A stretch of DNA of 34,320 nt from Bacteroidales bacterium (GTDB lineage Bacteria; Bacteroidota; Bacteroidia; Bacteroidales; UBA10428): the NCBI GenBank assembly GCA_016928305.1, contig JAFGKY010000123.1, forward strand, positions 1 to 34,320, read 5' to 3'. The notes beneath the pieces are model-generated. The model worked only from the letters and a program-made list of their open reading frames with translations, had not been told where the DNA came from and did no database searches. The position numbers and the translations under genes were made by a program. Positions 33,535-34,320 of this stretch are shown piece after piece (position 1 is the first letter of the stretch; each line of letters starts with the position of its first letter).

Positions 33535-33628
33535 AATTGCATATAAATGTAAAAAAACAATATGAGCCGGACAACATAAAAAATCTTAAAAGTTATGGAA
33601 GCCAACAGTCGATAGTGACGAGATTTTA

Positions 33629-33649
33629 GATCAAAGAACAAAGATCAAA
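33629..33649. repeat. Three 7-bp tandem repeats (GATCAAA type)
   Basis: Units GATCAAA, GAACAAA, GATCAAA lie between the two permease genes, matching the unit of the array at 21973-22007, about 11.6 kb away. Confidence 0.75.
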
Positions 33650-33661
33650 GACCGTTTACCG

Positions 33662-33718
33662 CCTGCCTGCCATGCCTTCGGCAGGTAAACCGTCAGGCAG
33701 GGGAGTTAGAGGGGGCTT
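33662..33718. repeat. Palindromic repeat and GAGTTAGAGGGGGCTT element at the second permease stop codon
   Basis: CCTGCCTG (33662-33669) pairs with CAGGCAGG (33694-33701), as in the element at 29955-30006, and an internal GCCTTCGGC hairpin lies between. The element GAGTTAGAGGGGGCTT (33703-33718) then overlaps the permease stop codon. Confidence 0.75.
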
Positions 33719-34320
33719 ACTCATACCTCAGTGAATTCACCGGATTCCTGACCGCTACCTGAATAGCCTGGTAGCTGATAGTGACAAAAATTATGAAGAT
33801 TATCAGTGCCCAGGCAATGACAAATTCCATGGGCTGGAGCGGATACTTGTATGCACCCGGCAGGTATTTGTACAGAACACAGGCTCCGACAGATCCGAGT
33901 AATATGGCAACAAGCAACAAGGGCAAAAATTCCTTGGCCAGCATCATATATACCTGAGAGGACCTGGATCCTAAAACTTTACGTATACCCATTTCTTTGG
34001 TGCGCCTTTTGGCAGTATAGGAAATCAGGCCGAACAATCCCATGGCCGAAATGAGAATAGCCAATACCGTAAAGAAACGGAATGTTTTGTTTACGCCATC
34101 CCATATGACATAGGCGTTGTTCGTATACAACTGGTCTTCAAGAACCCAGAATTCAAAAGCATCTCGGGGAAAATACTCTTCCACTATTTCATTTATTTTT
34201 TCACGGGTGGCCGGTAAATTGTCTGAACGGATACGGATGCTGTAGTTATTCTCACCATGCACTTTACCTGAATGCAAAACAAACAGATAAGGTTCAATCC
34301 TGTTATGCATGTCGCTGTAA
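33717..34320 (-). CDS. ABC transporter permease, MacB/FtsX type (partial, N-terminus outside window)
   Basis: Only the C-terminal roughly 200 residues are in the window; the frame is open to the edge at 34320, so the methionine at 34310 is not a real start. A periplasmic segment is followed by the FtsX block with RRTKEMGIRKVLGSRSSQVYMML and three to four helices, and the ending NPVNSLRYE. It is a paralogue of the complete permease downstream on the minus strand and probably precedes it in transcription. Confidence 0.9.
   Translation of the reverse strand, partial: YSDMHNRIEPYLFVLHSGKVHGENNYSIRIRSDNLPATREKINEIVEEYFPRDAFEFWVLEDQLYTNNAYVIWDGVNKTFRFFTVLAILISAMGLFGLISYTAKRRTKEMGIRKVLGSRSSQVYMMLAKEFLPLLLVAILLGSVGACVLYKYLPGAYKYPLQPMEFVIAWALIIFIIFVTISYQAIQVAVRNPVNSLRYE

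Overview
The window looks like a chromosomal stretch from an anaerobic or facultatively anaerobic member of the Bacteroidota (Bacteroidales-like). The supporting signs are promoter elements of the TAnnTTTG type, almost no Shine-Dalgarno sequences, a fused ThrA next to ThrC, a DUF2807 lipoprotein, tandem MacB/FtsX-type permeases ending in NPV..LRYE, and short GC hairpin repeats between genes. No rRNA, tRNA, CRISPR array, insertion sequence or phage gene was seen.

Region 1 (1-5635) is a threonine biosynthesis block: fused aspartate kinase/homoserine dehydrogenase (thrA), a HAD phosphatase, threonine synthase (thrC) and, 156 bases further on, a ThrH-type phosphoserine phosphatase/homoserine phosphotransferase. 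No classical homoserine kinase is present, so ThrH is the obvious local candidate for the missing step.

Region 2 (5818-19663) is the centrepiece. A divergent rex gene (NADH/NAD+-sensing repressor) faces a 16-gene plus-strand operon. The operon encodes a sulfhydrogenase-type iron-sulfur and flavin pair (beta/gamma), a polyferredoxin, a group 4 membrane-bound [NiFe]-hydrogenase core (NuoH, B, C, D and I homologues), a complete Mrp-type Na+/H+ antiporter set in canonical A-G order with MrpA split in two, and a maturation endopeptidase. This is an Mbh-like respiratory hydrogenase with an attached predicted NAD(P)H module. A tandem zinc-ribbon gene follows.

Region 3 (19788-27181) lies on the minus strand. 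It holds an NAD-linked group 3d-type hydrogenase operon (HoxE/F fusion, HoxU, HoxY, HoxH, endopeptidase), followed by a dihydroorotate-dehydrogenase-like flavoprotein and an unknown lipoprotein. Its promoter carries a perfect Rex operator directly after the -7 element. A weaker site of similar geometry lies before the membrane hydrogenase operon. The two hydrogenases are therefore plausibly one Rex-controlled redox-balancing circuit connecting ferredoxin, NAD(P)H, H2 and an ion gradient.

Region 4 (27182-34320) is ordinary accessory chromosome: a DUF2807 lipoprotein, an OsmC protein, a secreted beta-propeller protein, a secreted nitroreductase, and two large permeases (the second runs off the window). 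Short tandem 7-8 bp repeats and palindromic elements lie between genes here and elsewhere, one of them inside the hydrogenase operon.
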